From Rubellicoccus peritrichatus (GTDB taxonomy: Bacteria > Verrucomicrobiota > Verrucomicrobiia > Opitutales > Cerasicoccaceae), in contig NZ_CP136920.1 of NCBI RefSeq assembly GCF_033100135.1, positions 4,831,001-4,895,000 of the forward strand: a DNA stretch of 64,000 nt. Reading direction: 5' to 3'. Positions 1 to 7,668 of the stretch are shown here, in pieces. Within the stretch, counting starts at the first letter, position 1. Every line of letters starts with the position of its first letter. Made by a program: the position numbers and the translations under genes. Under the pieces are notes generated by a model. That model had not been told where the DNA came from. It saw only the letters and a program-made list of their open reading frames with translations, and did not search any database.

Positions 1-721
1 ATGAATCTTCGTTCATACCGGATTCAGGCGATCCGATTTTCTCGTAATAAGCACAGTCTGCCTCACGTTCCTGCTCATGAATGGCACTGTCACGGAAAAC
101 GCGTCCACACGACTTCATGGCTGCCACACGAACGACCGGGCTTCTCATACAGAAGGAAAGGTAATCCAGATCATGTGTGGCCTTTTGCAAAAAGAGCCCA
201 CCGGTTATTTTACTGTCACGGTACCAGGAATTGAAATAGACATCACCGTAGGGCACATAATTCTGAGCAAGCACATGCTCAGGCGTCCCAATGACTCCCT
301 GATCAAGCAACTGCTTAACTCGCTGACAAAGCGGCGAAGCACGCAAAGGAAAGCTGACAACAACTTCGCTGTCTGAAGCATCGAATGCTTCTTCCAGCGC
401 AATCGCCTGCTCCATATTGATCGCGACAGGTTTTTCCAGAAAGACAGGCAGACCAGTAGCAGCAGCGTCAATGGCATATGGAGTGTGAAGATCGCAACGA
501 GTCCCGATAGCGATCGCATCCGGCTTCACAGCCTCGACCATTTCATCAACGGAGTTAAAGAAGCGGACATCCTTAGCTTCGTTTTCAGGGAGCTCTGAAC
601 GCACCTTTTCTTCGTTTGGATCAATGACACCAACGACAGTTAGTTCAGCATCAGCCTCGCGCATGCAGTTGTTTACCATGTGCGCCAGACGAGTTCCGAA
701 TCCTATTACTCCAAGCTTCAT
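1..721 (-). CDS. Gfo/Idh/MocA family oxidoreductase, 3' end cut by the window
   Basis: The leftward frame opens with MKLGVIGFGTR, a Rossmann nucleotide-binding start, and stays open for 240 codons to the window edge. The dinucleotide-binding domain continues to the FLEKPVAI segment, whose EKP triplet is the hallmark of the Gfo/Idh/MocA family, and then passes into the alpha/beta substrate domain (YFNSWYRDSKITGGLFLQ). The family oxidises or epimerises sugars and cyclitols using NAD(P); the substrate cannot be read here. There is no signal peptide, so it is cytoplasmic. I chose the ATG at 721 because it matches the family start and has a G-run just upstream; an in-frame ATG at 730 is the alternative. 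It diverges from the hexosamine kinase operon across the inverted repeat at 754-790, which suggests shared control in carbohydrate use. Confidence 0.9.
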   Translation of the reverse strand, partial: MKLGVIGFGTRLAHMVNNCMREADAELTVVGVIDPNEEKVRSELPENEAKDVRFFNSVDEMVEAVKPDAIAIGTRCDLHTPYAIDAAATGLPVFLEKPVAINMEQAIALEEAFDASDSEVVVSFPLRASPLCQRVKQLLDQGVIGTPEHVLAQNYVPYGDVYFNSWYRDSKITGGLFLQKATHDLDYLSFCMRSPVVRVAAMKSCGRVFRDSAIHEQEREADCAYYEKIGSPESGMNEDS

Positions 722-753
722 TGCCCCCATTTAGATAGATTGTAAGAGAGTCG

Positions 754-790
754 TCAAGAAAAATGCGTAAACACTTACGCATTTTCTTGA
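754..790. promoter_or_regulatory. 37-bp near-perfect inverted repeat between divergent genes, candidate operator
   Basis: Arms at 754-770 and 775-790 pair over 16 bases with one extra A in the left arm, around a four-base centre. The inner core reads TGCGTAA-acac-TTACGCA. The element starts 33 bases upstream of the oxidoreductase start and ends 94 bases upstream of the kinase start, so it sits where a regulator could control both promoters. The GTAA...TTAC halves recall LacI-family sites, but the usual central CG is absent, so the protein family is a guess. A hairpin in the leader transcripts is also possible. Confidence 0.55.
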
Positions 791-884
791 TTTTATTAAA
801 TCTGACATTATGGTGGGATAAAAATGAAGGGGCCTGAGCTCCTACAAATCAATTTTTCAACTACAGAAAAACATATTTCATCCG

Positions 885-2024
885 ATGAATATAGATAGTT
901 CCTTGAAACTCGACGCAATCGCCTCGCTCTTTGATACGCGGGCCGATTTCGTTAACGCCCATCCCTATGGCAGTGGCCATATAAACGATACTTTTTGCGC
1001 CTACTATGACCAGGCCGGATTGCGTATTCGGTATATTCACCAGCGGATCAACCACAATGTATTCACCGATCCACCGGCATTGATGACAAACATCAAGCGG
1101 GTAACAGAACACGCTCAGGCTCTACTGTCCGAAGGGAATCATCCCGAAGCATTTCGCCGCACCCTCTCCCTCATCCCCGCCATCAGCGGTGAACCCTATG
1201 CTCAGGATTCCACGGGTAATTACTGGCGCACTTATCCATTCATTGAAAGGGCACGTACCTATGATCAAATTCAATCCACAGACCAGGCTGAAGCTGCCGC
1301 AAAGGCATTCGGCGAATTCCAAAAACATGCAGCCACCCTGCCGGGCGAACGGCTTACGGAAACCATTCCGTCTTTTCACCACACACCCAAACGTTACGAA
1401 CGGCTCCTCGAAGCCATCGCCAACGATAAAGTCAACCGGGCAGGATCGGTAAAAGAAGAAATCCTTTTCGTCGAAAAACGGGTGCAAGACTGTAGTCGCG
1501 TTGTCAAGCTGATGGAATCGGGCGAAATCCCGGAGCGCGTCACACACAACGACACTAAATTGAACAACGTCATGATCGACGATGTCAGTGGTGAAGGTAT
1601 CTGCGTCATTGACCTGGATACCGTGATGCCAGGCAGCGTTCTCTACGATTTTGGCGACATGGTTCGCACGGCAACACCGGCAACCGCAGAGGACGAAGTG
1701 GACACCAGTAAAATCCATATGCAGATGCCAATGTTTGAAGCTCTGCTTCGCGGTTATTTGGATAGCGCCAGAGCTTTCCTCAATGATGCAGAGATTCAGC
1801 ATCTCGCTTTCTCAGGAAAACTTCTCTCTCTCGAATGCGGTATCCGCTTTCTCACTGATCACCTGGAGGGAGACCACTATTTCAAAATCAAACGCAAAAA
1901 TCATAACCTCGATCGCTGCCGCAGTCAGTTTGCGCTCGTGAAATCCATCGAGAGTCAACAAAGTGAAATGGAAACTCTGGTTTCAAAATACATCTACAAT
2001 TCGAAACCAGCCAATGCATTATGA
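885..2024 (+). CDS. nahK: N-acetylhexosamine 1-kinase-like phosphotransferase
   Basis: A 379-residue cytoplasmic kinase of the APH/choline-kinase fold. The catalytic loop THNDTKLNNVMI (HxDxxxxN) is followed by the metal-binding VIDLDTVMPG and LYDFGDMVRT, the same arrangement as bifidobacterial NahK, which phosphorylates GlcNAc/GalNAc at C1 with ATP. The N-terminal HPYGSGHINDTF loop corresponds to the ATP-binding start of that family. The stop overlaps the start of the epimerase gene (ATGA), and a nucleotidyltransferase follows, the neighbours expected for turning a hexosamine 1-phosphate into a nucleotide sugar. No lacto-N-biose phosphorylase is visible, so the sugar probably comes from hydrolysis rather than phosphorolysis. 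The exact substrate (HexNAc or another hexose) is inferred from family and context. Confidence 0.8.
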   Translation: MNIDSSLKLDAIASLFDTRADFVNAHPYGSGHINDTFCAYYDQAGLRIRYIHQRINHNVFTDPPALMTNIKRVTEHAQALLSEGNHPEAFRRTLSLIPAISGEPYAQDSTGNYWRTYPFIERARTYDQIQSTDQAEAAAKAFGEFQKHAATLPGERLTETIPSFHHTPKRYERLLEAIANDKVNRAGSVKEEILFVEKRVQDCSRVVKLMESGEIPERVTHNDTKLNNVMIDDVSGEGICVIDLDTVMPGSVLYDFGDMVRTATPATAEDEVDTSKIHMQMPMFEALLRGYLDSARAFLNDAEIQHLAFSGKLLSLECGIRFLTDHLEGDHYFKIKRKNHNLDRCRSQFALVKSIESQQSEMETLVSKYIYNSKPANAL

Positions 2025-2938
2025 AGATTTTGATTACTGGAGGAAGCGGGTTTATCGGCTCACACCTCGTCGAACATTATCAGGGTGTGGCCGAGGAGAT
2101 TCGCGTTCTGGACAACCTGCGAACAGGCTATCGAAACAATCTCGAGGGCTTTGACTGCACTTTCGTAGAAGGCTCAATCACTGACCGTGGTGTTGTCAAA
2201 GAGGCTGTCAAAGATATCGACATCATCTATCATCTGGCAGCTCTAGTCAGCGTTCCCGAGTCCATGAGTAGCCCGCTGGAGTGCGTTGAGATCAATGTCA
2301 ACGGCCTCCTCAATGTTCTGGAGGAAGGTTCCAAGACTGGTGCCAAAAAATTGGTATTTGCCTCTTCTGCAGCCATTTACGGAGACAATCCGACGATCCC
2401 TAAGGTTGAGTCAATGTTTCCGGAGCCGCGTAGCCCTTATGCAATCACTAAACTCGACGGCGAGTATTACTGTGATCTCTACCAGCGTGAAAACCGAATT
2501 TCCACAGCCGCAATCAGATTCTTCAATGTCTTTGGTCCGCGACAGGATCCCAATGGTGCCTATGCCGCCGCAGTCCCCATTTTTATTGAACGCGCAGTTA
2601 ACAATCAGGAGATTACCATCTTCGGCGAAGGAGACCAGACTCGCGACTTTATTTATGTCAAAGACATCGTCAATGCCCTCACTTTTGCAGGAGAGAACGA
2701 GAAGATCCATGGAGTTCACAATGCCGGTTACGGAGCACAAATCACAATCCGCGAACTGGCGGACGAAATCATCTCTGCAACTTCCAGTAGCTCTAAAATC
2801 AAACATGCCCCAACGCGTGCTGGAGATGTAAAACACTCACGGGCCAGTGCGGAATTACTATTGAGCAAAGGCTGGCAGCCAAAGTACAGCCTGGCCAGTG
2901 GCTTAAAAGAAACGCTTGAGCATCTTTCGATTATCTAG
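2021..2938 (+). CDS. NAD-dependent nucleotide-sugar epimerase (GalE-like)
   Basis: A 305-residue extended short-chain dehydrogenase. The start ITGGSGFIGSHL is the NAD-binding GxxGxxG motif; SSAAIYGDNP carries the catalytic Ser region and YAITKLDGEYY the YxxxK pair. FFNVFGPRQDPNGAYAAAVP is the nucleotide-sugar binding stretch typical of UDP-glucose/UDP-GlcNAc 4-epimerases. The ATG overlaps the kinase stop by four bases (ATGA), which implies translational coupling. It ends 24 bases before the nucleotidyltransferase. In this operon it would interconvert the gluco and galacto forms of the UDP-sugar (UDP-GlcNAc/UDP-GalNAc or UDP-Glc/UDP-Gal); which one cannot be decided from the motifs. Confidence 0.88.
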   Translation: MKILITGGSGFIGSHLVEHYQGVAEEIRVLDNLRTGYRNNLEGFDCTFVEGSITDRGVVKEAVKDIDIIYHLAALVSVPESMSSPLECVEINVNGLLNVLEEGSKTGAKKLVFASSAAIYGDNPTIPKVESMFPEPRSPYAITKLDGEYYCDLYQRENRISTAAIRFFNVFGPRQDPNGAYAAAVPIFIERAVNNQEITIFGEGDQTRDFIYVKDIVNALTFAGENEKIHGVHNAGYGAQITIRELADEIISATSSSSKIKHAPTRAGDVKHSRASAELLLSKGWQPKYSLASGLKETLEHLSII

Positions 2939-2962
2939 ATTTTACCAATTTTCAAAATTTCC

Positions 2963-3874
2963 ATGAAACCAACACTCCTCGTTCTTGCTGCGGGCATGGG
3001 CAGTCGCTACGGCGGCCTGAAACAAATGGACCCGATGGGGCCAAATGGCGAAACCATGCTGGACTACTCTGTCTACGATGCGATTCGCGCTGGCTTTGAC
3101 CGTGTGGTCTTTGTCATTCGGCGCGACTTCGAAGCGGACTTCAAGCAACAGGTCGGTAGCCGCTTCGCAGGCAAAATTGACGTTGATTACGCATTTCAGG
3201 ATCTAAGCGATTTACCAGAGGGCTTTTCCATTCCTGAAGGCAGGACCAAGCCCTGGGGCACAGCCCACGCCATCCTGGCTGCAAGAAATGTGGTTCATGC
3301 GCCATTTGCAGCTATCAACGCAGATGATTTCTACGGACGTGATGCTTACGCGCAAATCGCTCATTACTTCGAATCGCTCGAAACGCCAGAAGCTCTTCAC
3401 CTCTGCATGGTTGGCTACAATCTGGAAAAAACGTTGTCTGATCATGGCACCGTCAATCGTGGCGTTTGTTCGACAGAAAACGGCTTGCTCATCAACGTCG
3501 AGGAATACACCGAAATTGGTCATTCATCAGAGAAAGGCCTGACTGGTAAAAATCTTACCGGAAACGAAGTTGCTGTTTCCCCCGACTCCAGCGTATCCAT
3601 GAACTTTTGGGGATTCACGCCACCGATCTTCGAACACTTGACCGAAGCCTTTGTTGCCTTCCTCAAAGAACGCGGTTCTGAAATGAAATCAGAGTGTTAC
3701 ATTCCGACTGTAGTGGACGATCTGATCAAAGCTGGCGTGGCACCCTGCCCTGTGTTGGAAACCTCAAGCCCATGGTTTGGTGTCACCTACCCGGATGACA
3801 AGCCCAACGTCGTAGCCAGTATTGAAAAGCTGATCGAAGCAGAAGACTACCCGCAGTCGTTGGTTTGTTGCTAG
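2963..3874 (+). CDS. Sugar-phosphate nucleotidyltransferase
   Basis: A 303-residue protein that opens with LLVLAAGMGSRYGGLKQMDP, the nucleotidyltransferase signature LxxGxGxRxxxxxK. AAINADDFYGRDAY supplies the metal-binding Asp of the GT-A-like fold. The family couples sugar 1-phosphates with NTP; this subtype, with PMGPNGETMLDYSVYDAIRAG, is familiar beside NahK-like kinases in Bacteroidetes and Verrucomicrobia. It is third in the operon after the kinase and epimerase and would act on the kinase product to make the UDP-sugar. No Shine-Dalgarno is evident before the ATG. A large hairpin repeat follows the stop. The nucleotide and sugar specificity is inferred, not visible. Confidence 0.82.
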   Translation: MKPTLLVLAAGMGSRYGGLKQMDPMGPNGETMLDYSVYDAIRAGFDRVVFVIRRDFEADFKQQVGSRFAGKIDVDYAFQDLSDLPEGFSIPEGRTKPWGTAHAILAARNVVHAPFAAINADDFYGRDAYAQIAHYFESLETPEALHLCMVGYNLEKTLSDHGTVNRGVCSTENGLLINVEEYTEIGHSSEKGLTGKNLTGNEVAVSPDSSVSMNFWGFTPPIFEHLTEAFVAFLKERGSEMKSECYIPTVVDDLIKAGVAPCPVLETSSPWFGVTYPDDKPNVVASIEKLIEAEDYPQSLVCC

Positions 3875-3894
3875 AGAAGCGAACAAACCTTTAG

Positions 3895-3991
3895 AGGACA
3901 CAGAGCTCACAGAGGAGGCACAGAGTGCACTGAGACAAAAAGACCGAATCTCTCTATGTTCTCTGTGCCTCCTCTGTGAACTCTGTGTCCT
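3895..3991. repeat. Intergenic hairpin element, CACAGAG class (copy A)
   Basis: Arms of 31 bases at 3895-3925 and 3961-3991 are complementary with one mismatch and enclose a 35-base loop. The arms are built from the words ACACAGAG, TCACAGAGG and GGCACAGAG. It fills the gap between two convergent genes (nucleotidyltransferase and parB) and could end transcription from both sides. The same words return in the element at 5089-5277. Confidence 0.85.
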
Positions 3992-4003
3992 AACAATCGA
4001 TCA

Positions 4004-5005
4004 TCAAATCTGCTCCAGGCCAGTCTTCTCCAGAATACGCTGGAGATCGTCGTTGCCGTAATACTCGATGATGATACGCCCCTTCTTGGGAGTATGCTTC
4101 AAGTGAACTTTGGTATTCAGCCTTGTGGAAAGCTGCCGCTCCAGATCATGAATCACGGTTTGTTCTGCTTCAGGAACGGAACGAACTCCAGTAGATGCAG
4201 TTTCACTCTTTTGCCGCTTAACATAGCGCTCGGCTTCGCGAACACTCATACCGGATTCAAGAATCCGGCGGGCCAATATAGAGCGCTGAGTCGCATCATC
4301 CAGACCAAGTAAAACCTTGGCATGACCAACTGAGAGCATCCCTTTCGAGACAAATCCCTGCGTCTCACGATCGAGCTGTAAAAGACGAAGGGAATTCGCA
4401 ATCGAAGCCCGGGCCTTGCCAACACGCTCAGCCACAGCTTCCTGGGTAAGGTCAAAATCCCCCATCAAACTTGCATAACCCAAAGACTCTTCAATCGGGT
4501 TAAGGCCTTCGCGCTGGAGATTTTCGATTAGCGAAATAACAGCCGAAGACGTATCACTCGCATCCATAATCTTTGCAGCAATAGTCTTCAGTCCAAGCTG
4601 TTGGTGAGCACGCCAGCGGCGTTCACCCGCAATCAGCTGAAAGACTTCCCCAACTGGTCTCACGACGATCGGTTGGAGCAAACCTTCGGAACGAATGCTA
4701 TCTGCAAGGTCTTTGACCCGCTCTGGGTCCATCTCACGGCGTGGTTGATAAGGGTTTGGCTCAACCTTGGATACAGAAATTTCGCGATAAGGCTGTGATG
4801 AGGAGACTTCAGCCTTTGGCTCAGCTTTAACGGCCTTTGATTTCACTGCACTGGCGGGTGTCTTTTTCGCAGCCGGTTTCGAAACCTTTTTCGGTGCTGC
4901 TTTGCTTGTGCTTTTTTTCTTGGGTGAGGAGCTTGGCTTACTTGCGCCGCCACCGGCGATCAAGCTACCAAGGCCACGACCTAATCGATTTTTCGAGGAT
5001 GCCAT
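4004..5005 (-). CDS. parB: ParB chromosome-partitioning protein
   Basis: A 333-residue ParB/Spo0J protein from the chosen start, MASSKNRLGRGLGSLI. The frame extends 16 codons further to a TTG, but the RLGRGLGSLI box is the normal N-terminus of the family. A Lys/Ala/Pro-rich linker (about residues 20-75) precedes the ParB/sulfiredoxin-like CTP-binding domain: VEPNPYQPRR, LLQPIVVRP and the GERRWRA C-motif. The helix-turn-helix that reads parS is LTQEAVAERVGKARASIANS, and a C-terminal dimerisation segment ends the protein. It loads on parS and forms a sliding CTP clamp for origin segregation. parA is not in the window, nor did I find a canonical parS by eye. Confidence 0.93.
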   Translation of the reverse strand: MASSKNRLGRGLGSLIAGGGASKPSSSPKKKSTSKAAPKKVSKPAAKKTPASAVKSKAVKAEPKAEVSSSQPYREISVSKVEPNPYQPRREMDPERVKDLADSIRSEGLLQPIVVRPVGEVFQLIAGERRWRAHQQLGLKTIAAKIMDASDTSSAVISLIENLQREGLNPIEESLGYASLMGDFDLTQEAVAERVGKARASIANSLRLLQLDRETQGFVSKGMLSVGHAKVLLGLDDATQRSILARRILESGMSVREAERYVKRQKSETASTGVRSVPEAEQTVIHDLERQLSTRLNTKVHLKHTPKKGRIIIEYYGNDDLQRILEKTGLEQI

Positions 5006-5088
5006 TGATACCACACTTTTTGAAATCCTGACATAAGTCGCAACCAAAAACAAAAGTCAGCTGCCGAGATGCGATTTTAATTACGCAA

Positions 5089-5277
5089 ATATTTGCCACA
5101 GAGGCACAGAGCACACTGAGAGAAATTTGAATAGCGATTTATAGACAGAATTAACGGAATTTAAGGAATTATTAGAGTTCGCTTTTTCAAATTCATGTAA
5201 TTCTAGTTAATTCTGTCTAAAAACTGCATCAAGGTACCTAGTAATCTCAATGTTCTCTGTGCCTCTGTGGCAAATAT
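5089..5277. repeat. Nested double hairpin element, CACAGAG class (copy B)
   Basis: Outer arms 5089-5111 and 5255-5277 are 23 bases and perfectly complementary, built of GCCACAGAGGCACAGAG words. Inside lies a second inverted repeat (5142-5155 and 5206-5219, 14 bases perfect) of the different word ACAGAATTAAC. The whole could fold as a long two-tiered stem. It lies between the ParB start and the stop of the LysM gene, both leftward, so it would be transcribed with the ParB leader. It shares the outer words with copy A. Confidence 0.85.
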
Positions 5278-5282
5278 CTGTT

Positions 5283-5909
5283 TTAGGGATTACTCTGCGG
5301 GACAAATATGATGTCTCCAACTTTCAGGTCCCTTTGTGGATTCGCGATCTGGTTCGCATTCTGGATGTCACGAATGGTTGAGTTAAGCTTGCGAGCGATG
5401 CCGGAAAGCGTGTCCCCAGACTTTACCTCATAAGAAACACCCTGCTCCGGGTAGTCGTTGTCAAAACTAACCGAATGCTGAATGGTGGGCTGTTGGCCCT
5501 GGGCCTTTGCCAAGGCATCAATTGCCTTTTGAAACTCAGTTCCCAGTTTGCGAATCTGAACCGATACATCCGAAAGAATCTCGTTTTTGAGCGAGCGTTC
5601 GCGTTCAGTCAGCGAAGCGAGCCGAGCATCAATTGAGGCTGTGTAGCTTTCAAATGCCTGGTTCAATTCGCGTTGTGCCCTGACTTGAGCATCAACAGTC
5701 TTTCGCAGCTGCTCATTCTCCCGCTCTAGAACACTGACACGTAAATTGACCTTGCCCAGCCGCTCAGCCAGGAGCGCGACATCCTGGTTCAGCCGAGCGT
5801 AGTCAGCAGCGCTCTGAGCGGAAGCTGATGATCCAAGAGAAAGAATGAAGAGGGAAATTGTGGCGATGAGCGCCTGTCGGAACATGCCTTTCTGTCTTAG
5901 GTAAGCCAT
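5283..5909 (-). CDS. Exported coiled-coil protein with C-terminal LysM domain
   Basis: A 208-residue protein with a signal peptide (hydrophobic LIATISLFILSLGSSASAQ) and a long heptad-rich coiled coil of about residues 35-130 (VALLAERLGKVNLRVSVLE onward). The C-terminal LysM domain is YEVKSGDTLSGIARKLNSTI...IQNANQI...LKVGDIIFVP. LysM binds N-acetylglucosamine in peptidoglycan, so this is probably a periplasmic wall-associated structural or scaffolding protein. The second Met (MFRQ, eight codons in) is also a possible start and would shorten the positive N-region. It lies leftward downstream of parB, separated by the nested hairpin, and diverges from the sulfatase. The precise role is unknown. 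Confidence 0.85.
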   Translation of the reverse strand: MAYLRQKGMFRQALIATISLFILSLGSSASAQSAADYARLNQDVALLAERLGKVNLRVSVLERENEQLRKTVDAQVRAQRELNQAFESYTASIDARLASLTERERSLKNEILSDVSVQIRKLGTEFQKAIDALAKAQGQQPTIQHSVSFDNDYPEQGVSYEVKSGDTLSGIARKLNSTIRDIQNANQIANPQRDLKVGDIIFVPQSNP

Positions 5910-6054
5910 GGATGTTTTGAAAGCTAAAATACGCCAGTGTTTCCATTTCTATTTGGAATACTCAAAAAACCTCATGAAAGACAGTTGCTACCTCGATAAC
6001 TCAAAAAACTTTTTCGCTGGTCACTGACTTCTCCCCTCACCTAATCTCCGCCAC

Positions 6055-7509
6055 ATGAAACGCTGCATCATGGTCATGTTCGATTCCTTGAATCGACATA
6101 TGCTAACTCCCTACAACGCTGAGGCGTGGATAAAGGCTCCAAATTTTCAGCGCTTGGCAGAGCGCAGTGCGACTTTTGACACCAGCTATGTCTGCTCAAT
6201 GCCATGCATGCCGGCCCGCCGGGACTTTCATACCGGACGCCCCAACTTCCTCCATACCGGCTGGGGTCCGATTGAACCCTATGACGATTCCGTGCCTGAA
6301 ATGCTAAAGAATGCTGGTGTTCATTCCCATCTCGCAACGGATCATTACCATTACCTTGAAGATGGCGGAGCCACTTACCATAACCGCTACAGCACATGGG
6401 AATGCTATCGTGGCCAGGAGGGAGATCCCTTTTACGGCATGGTTGGTGACTTATCCGTTCCAAAGCATTTCAACGGCAAAGGCCGCAAGCAGGACTGGGT
6501 CAACCGCACACAAATCAAAGAGGATGCTGATTACCCGCAGACAAAAACTTTTGATGCCGGTTTGCGCTTTATTGATCAAAACCAGACTGAAGATTCGTGG
6601 TTTTTGCAGATCGAGTGTTTTGATCCACATGAGCCGTTTACGACCGACCCGAAATGGCAAAAGCTGTATCCTTCGCCCGACATAGATGGTGTTTTTGATT
6701 GGCCGGCCTACGATGAAGTCAAGGAAACACCGGATCAGGTTGAAGCAGCCAAATGCAACTACGCGGCTTTGGTTTCGAAGTGTGATGCCAGCCTGGGCGC
6801 GATCATGGACAAAATGGATGAACATTCGATGTGGGACGACACCATGCTCATCGTCTGGACAGACCATGGTTACCTCTTGGGCGAACATGGTAAATGGGCC
6901 AAAAACTGGTCCATCCTCTACGAGCAGATTGCGCATACCCCTTTCTTCATCTGGGACCCAAGGTCGCCGGAAACTGCTGGGCTGCATCGCAAGTCACTCG
7001 TCCAGCCCGCAATCGATCTGGGGCCGACCCTGCTCGACTACTTTGGATTGAAGAAAACCCCGGACATGCTCGGTCATAGTCTGAGCGAAGTCATTTCCGA
7101 CGATAAACCGGTTCGAGACGCAGCGATTTTCGGCTATCATGGGAAACGCGTGAACATCACCGATGGCCGCTATCTTTACTTCCGTTGTCCCGAAGAGACG
7201 GGCGATTGTTACAGCTATACCTTAATGCCGACCAACATGCGCGGTTTTAAACCGGACATCGATAGCGCGGAACTTTGCGATCCGTTTTCCTTTACGAAAG
7301 GACATCGACTTTTGAAAATCGGTAAGCCTGGCGGCAAACGCAATGACGACTCGGCTCCGGATAGTCTCCTCTACGACCTCGCATCCGATCCTGAGCAAAA
7401 ACATGCCATTACCGACGAATCCGTCGAAAATCGTCTAGTCCAGCGCATGAAAGAGCTCATGCAGGACTGCGACGCCCCAAGCGAACAATACGCGCGCATG
7501 GGCCTTTAA
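6055..7509 (+). CDS. Sulfatase (type I, formylglycine-dependent), cytoplasmic
   Basis: A 484-residue alkaline-phosphatase-superfamily sulfatase. VCSMPCMPARRDFHTGR contains the CxPxR motif in which Cys51 would be oxidised to formylglycine, with Arg55. IMVMFDSLN near the start supplies a metal-binding Asp, and WTDHGYLLGEHG gives the DxxHG metal site and following Lys/His. There is no signal peptide: the catalytic fold begins at residue 4, so it should act on imported or already cleaved substrates. Such sulfatases remove sulfate from algal glycans or aryl and sugar sulfates; the substrate cannot be read. No formylglycine-generating enzyme is in the window. The gene stands alone, divergent from the LysM gene, and ends before hairpin copy C. 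Confidence 0.9.
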   Translation: MKRCIMVMFDSLNRHMLTPYNAEAWIKAPNFQRLAERSATFDTSYVCSMPCMPARRDFHTGRPNFLHTGWGPIEPYDDSVPEMLKNAGVHSHLATDHYHYLEDGGATYHNRYSTWECYRGQEGDPFYGMVGDLSVPKHFNGKGRKQDWVNRTQIKEDADYPQTKTFDAGLRFIDQNQTEDSWFLQIECFDPHEPFTTDPKWQKLYPSPDIDGVFDWPAYDEVKETPDQVEAAKCNYAALVSKCDASLGAIMDKMDEHSMWDDTMLIVWTDHGYLLGEHGKWAKNWSILYEQIAHTPFFIWDPRSPETAGLHRKSLVQPAIDLGPTLLDYFGLKKTPDMLGHSLSEVISDDKPVRDAAIFGYHGKRVNITDGRYLYFRCPEETGDCYSYTLMPTNMRGFKPDIDSAELCDPFSFTKGHRLLKIGKPGGKRNDDSAPDSLLYDLASDPEQKHAITDESVENRLVQRMKELMQDCDAPSEQYARMGL

Positions 7510-7533
7510 AAACCTTTATTATTACTCTATTAC

Positions 7534-7642
7534 AGGTCACAAAGAACACGAAGCGTTCACAAAGAACTCAAAGCCCAAAACTTGAAAGCTATCTCGTTCA
7601 ATCTTAGTGGACTTTGTGCCTGCTTTGTGTTCTTCGTGACCT
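7534..7642. repeat. Intergenic hairpin element, CACAAAG class (copy C)
   Basis: Imperfect arms near 7534-7571 and 7606-7642 begin with AGGTCACAAAGAACACGAAG and end with its near complement, CTTTGTGTTCTTCGTGACCT. It lies between the convergent sulfatase and Trp-rich protein genes, where a two-way terminator would be useful. The CACAAAG/CACGAAG words are related in style to the CACAGAG copies at 3.9 and 5.1 kb. Confidence 0.75.
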
Positions 7643-7668
7643 AAAATATAAGTAACCTAAGGTTCAAC

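Noticed and set aside
885-2024. Aminoglycoside resistance phosphotransferase
   Set aside because: The fold is shared, but the THNDTKLNN and DLDTVMPG motifs and the sugar-nucleotide operon match hexosamine kinases.
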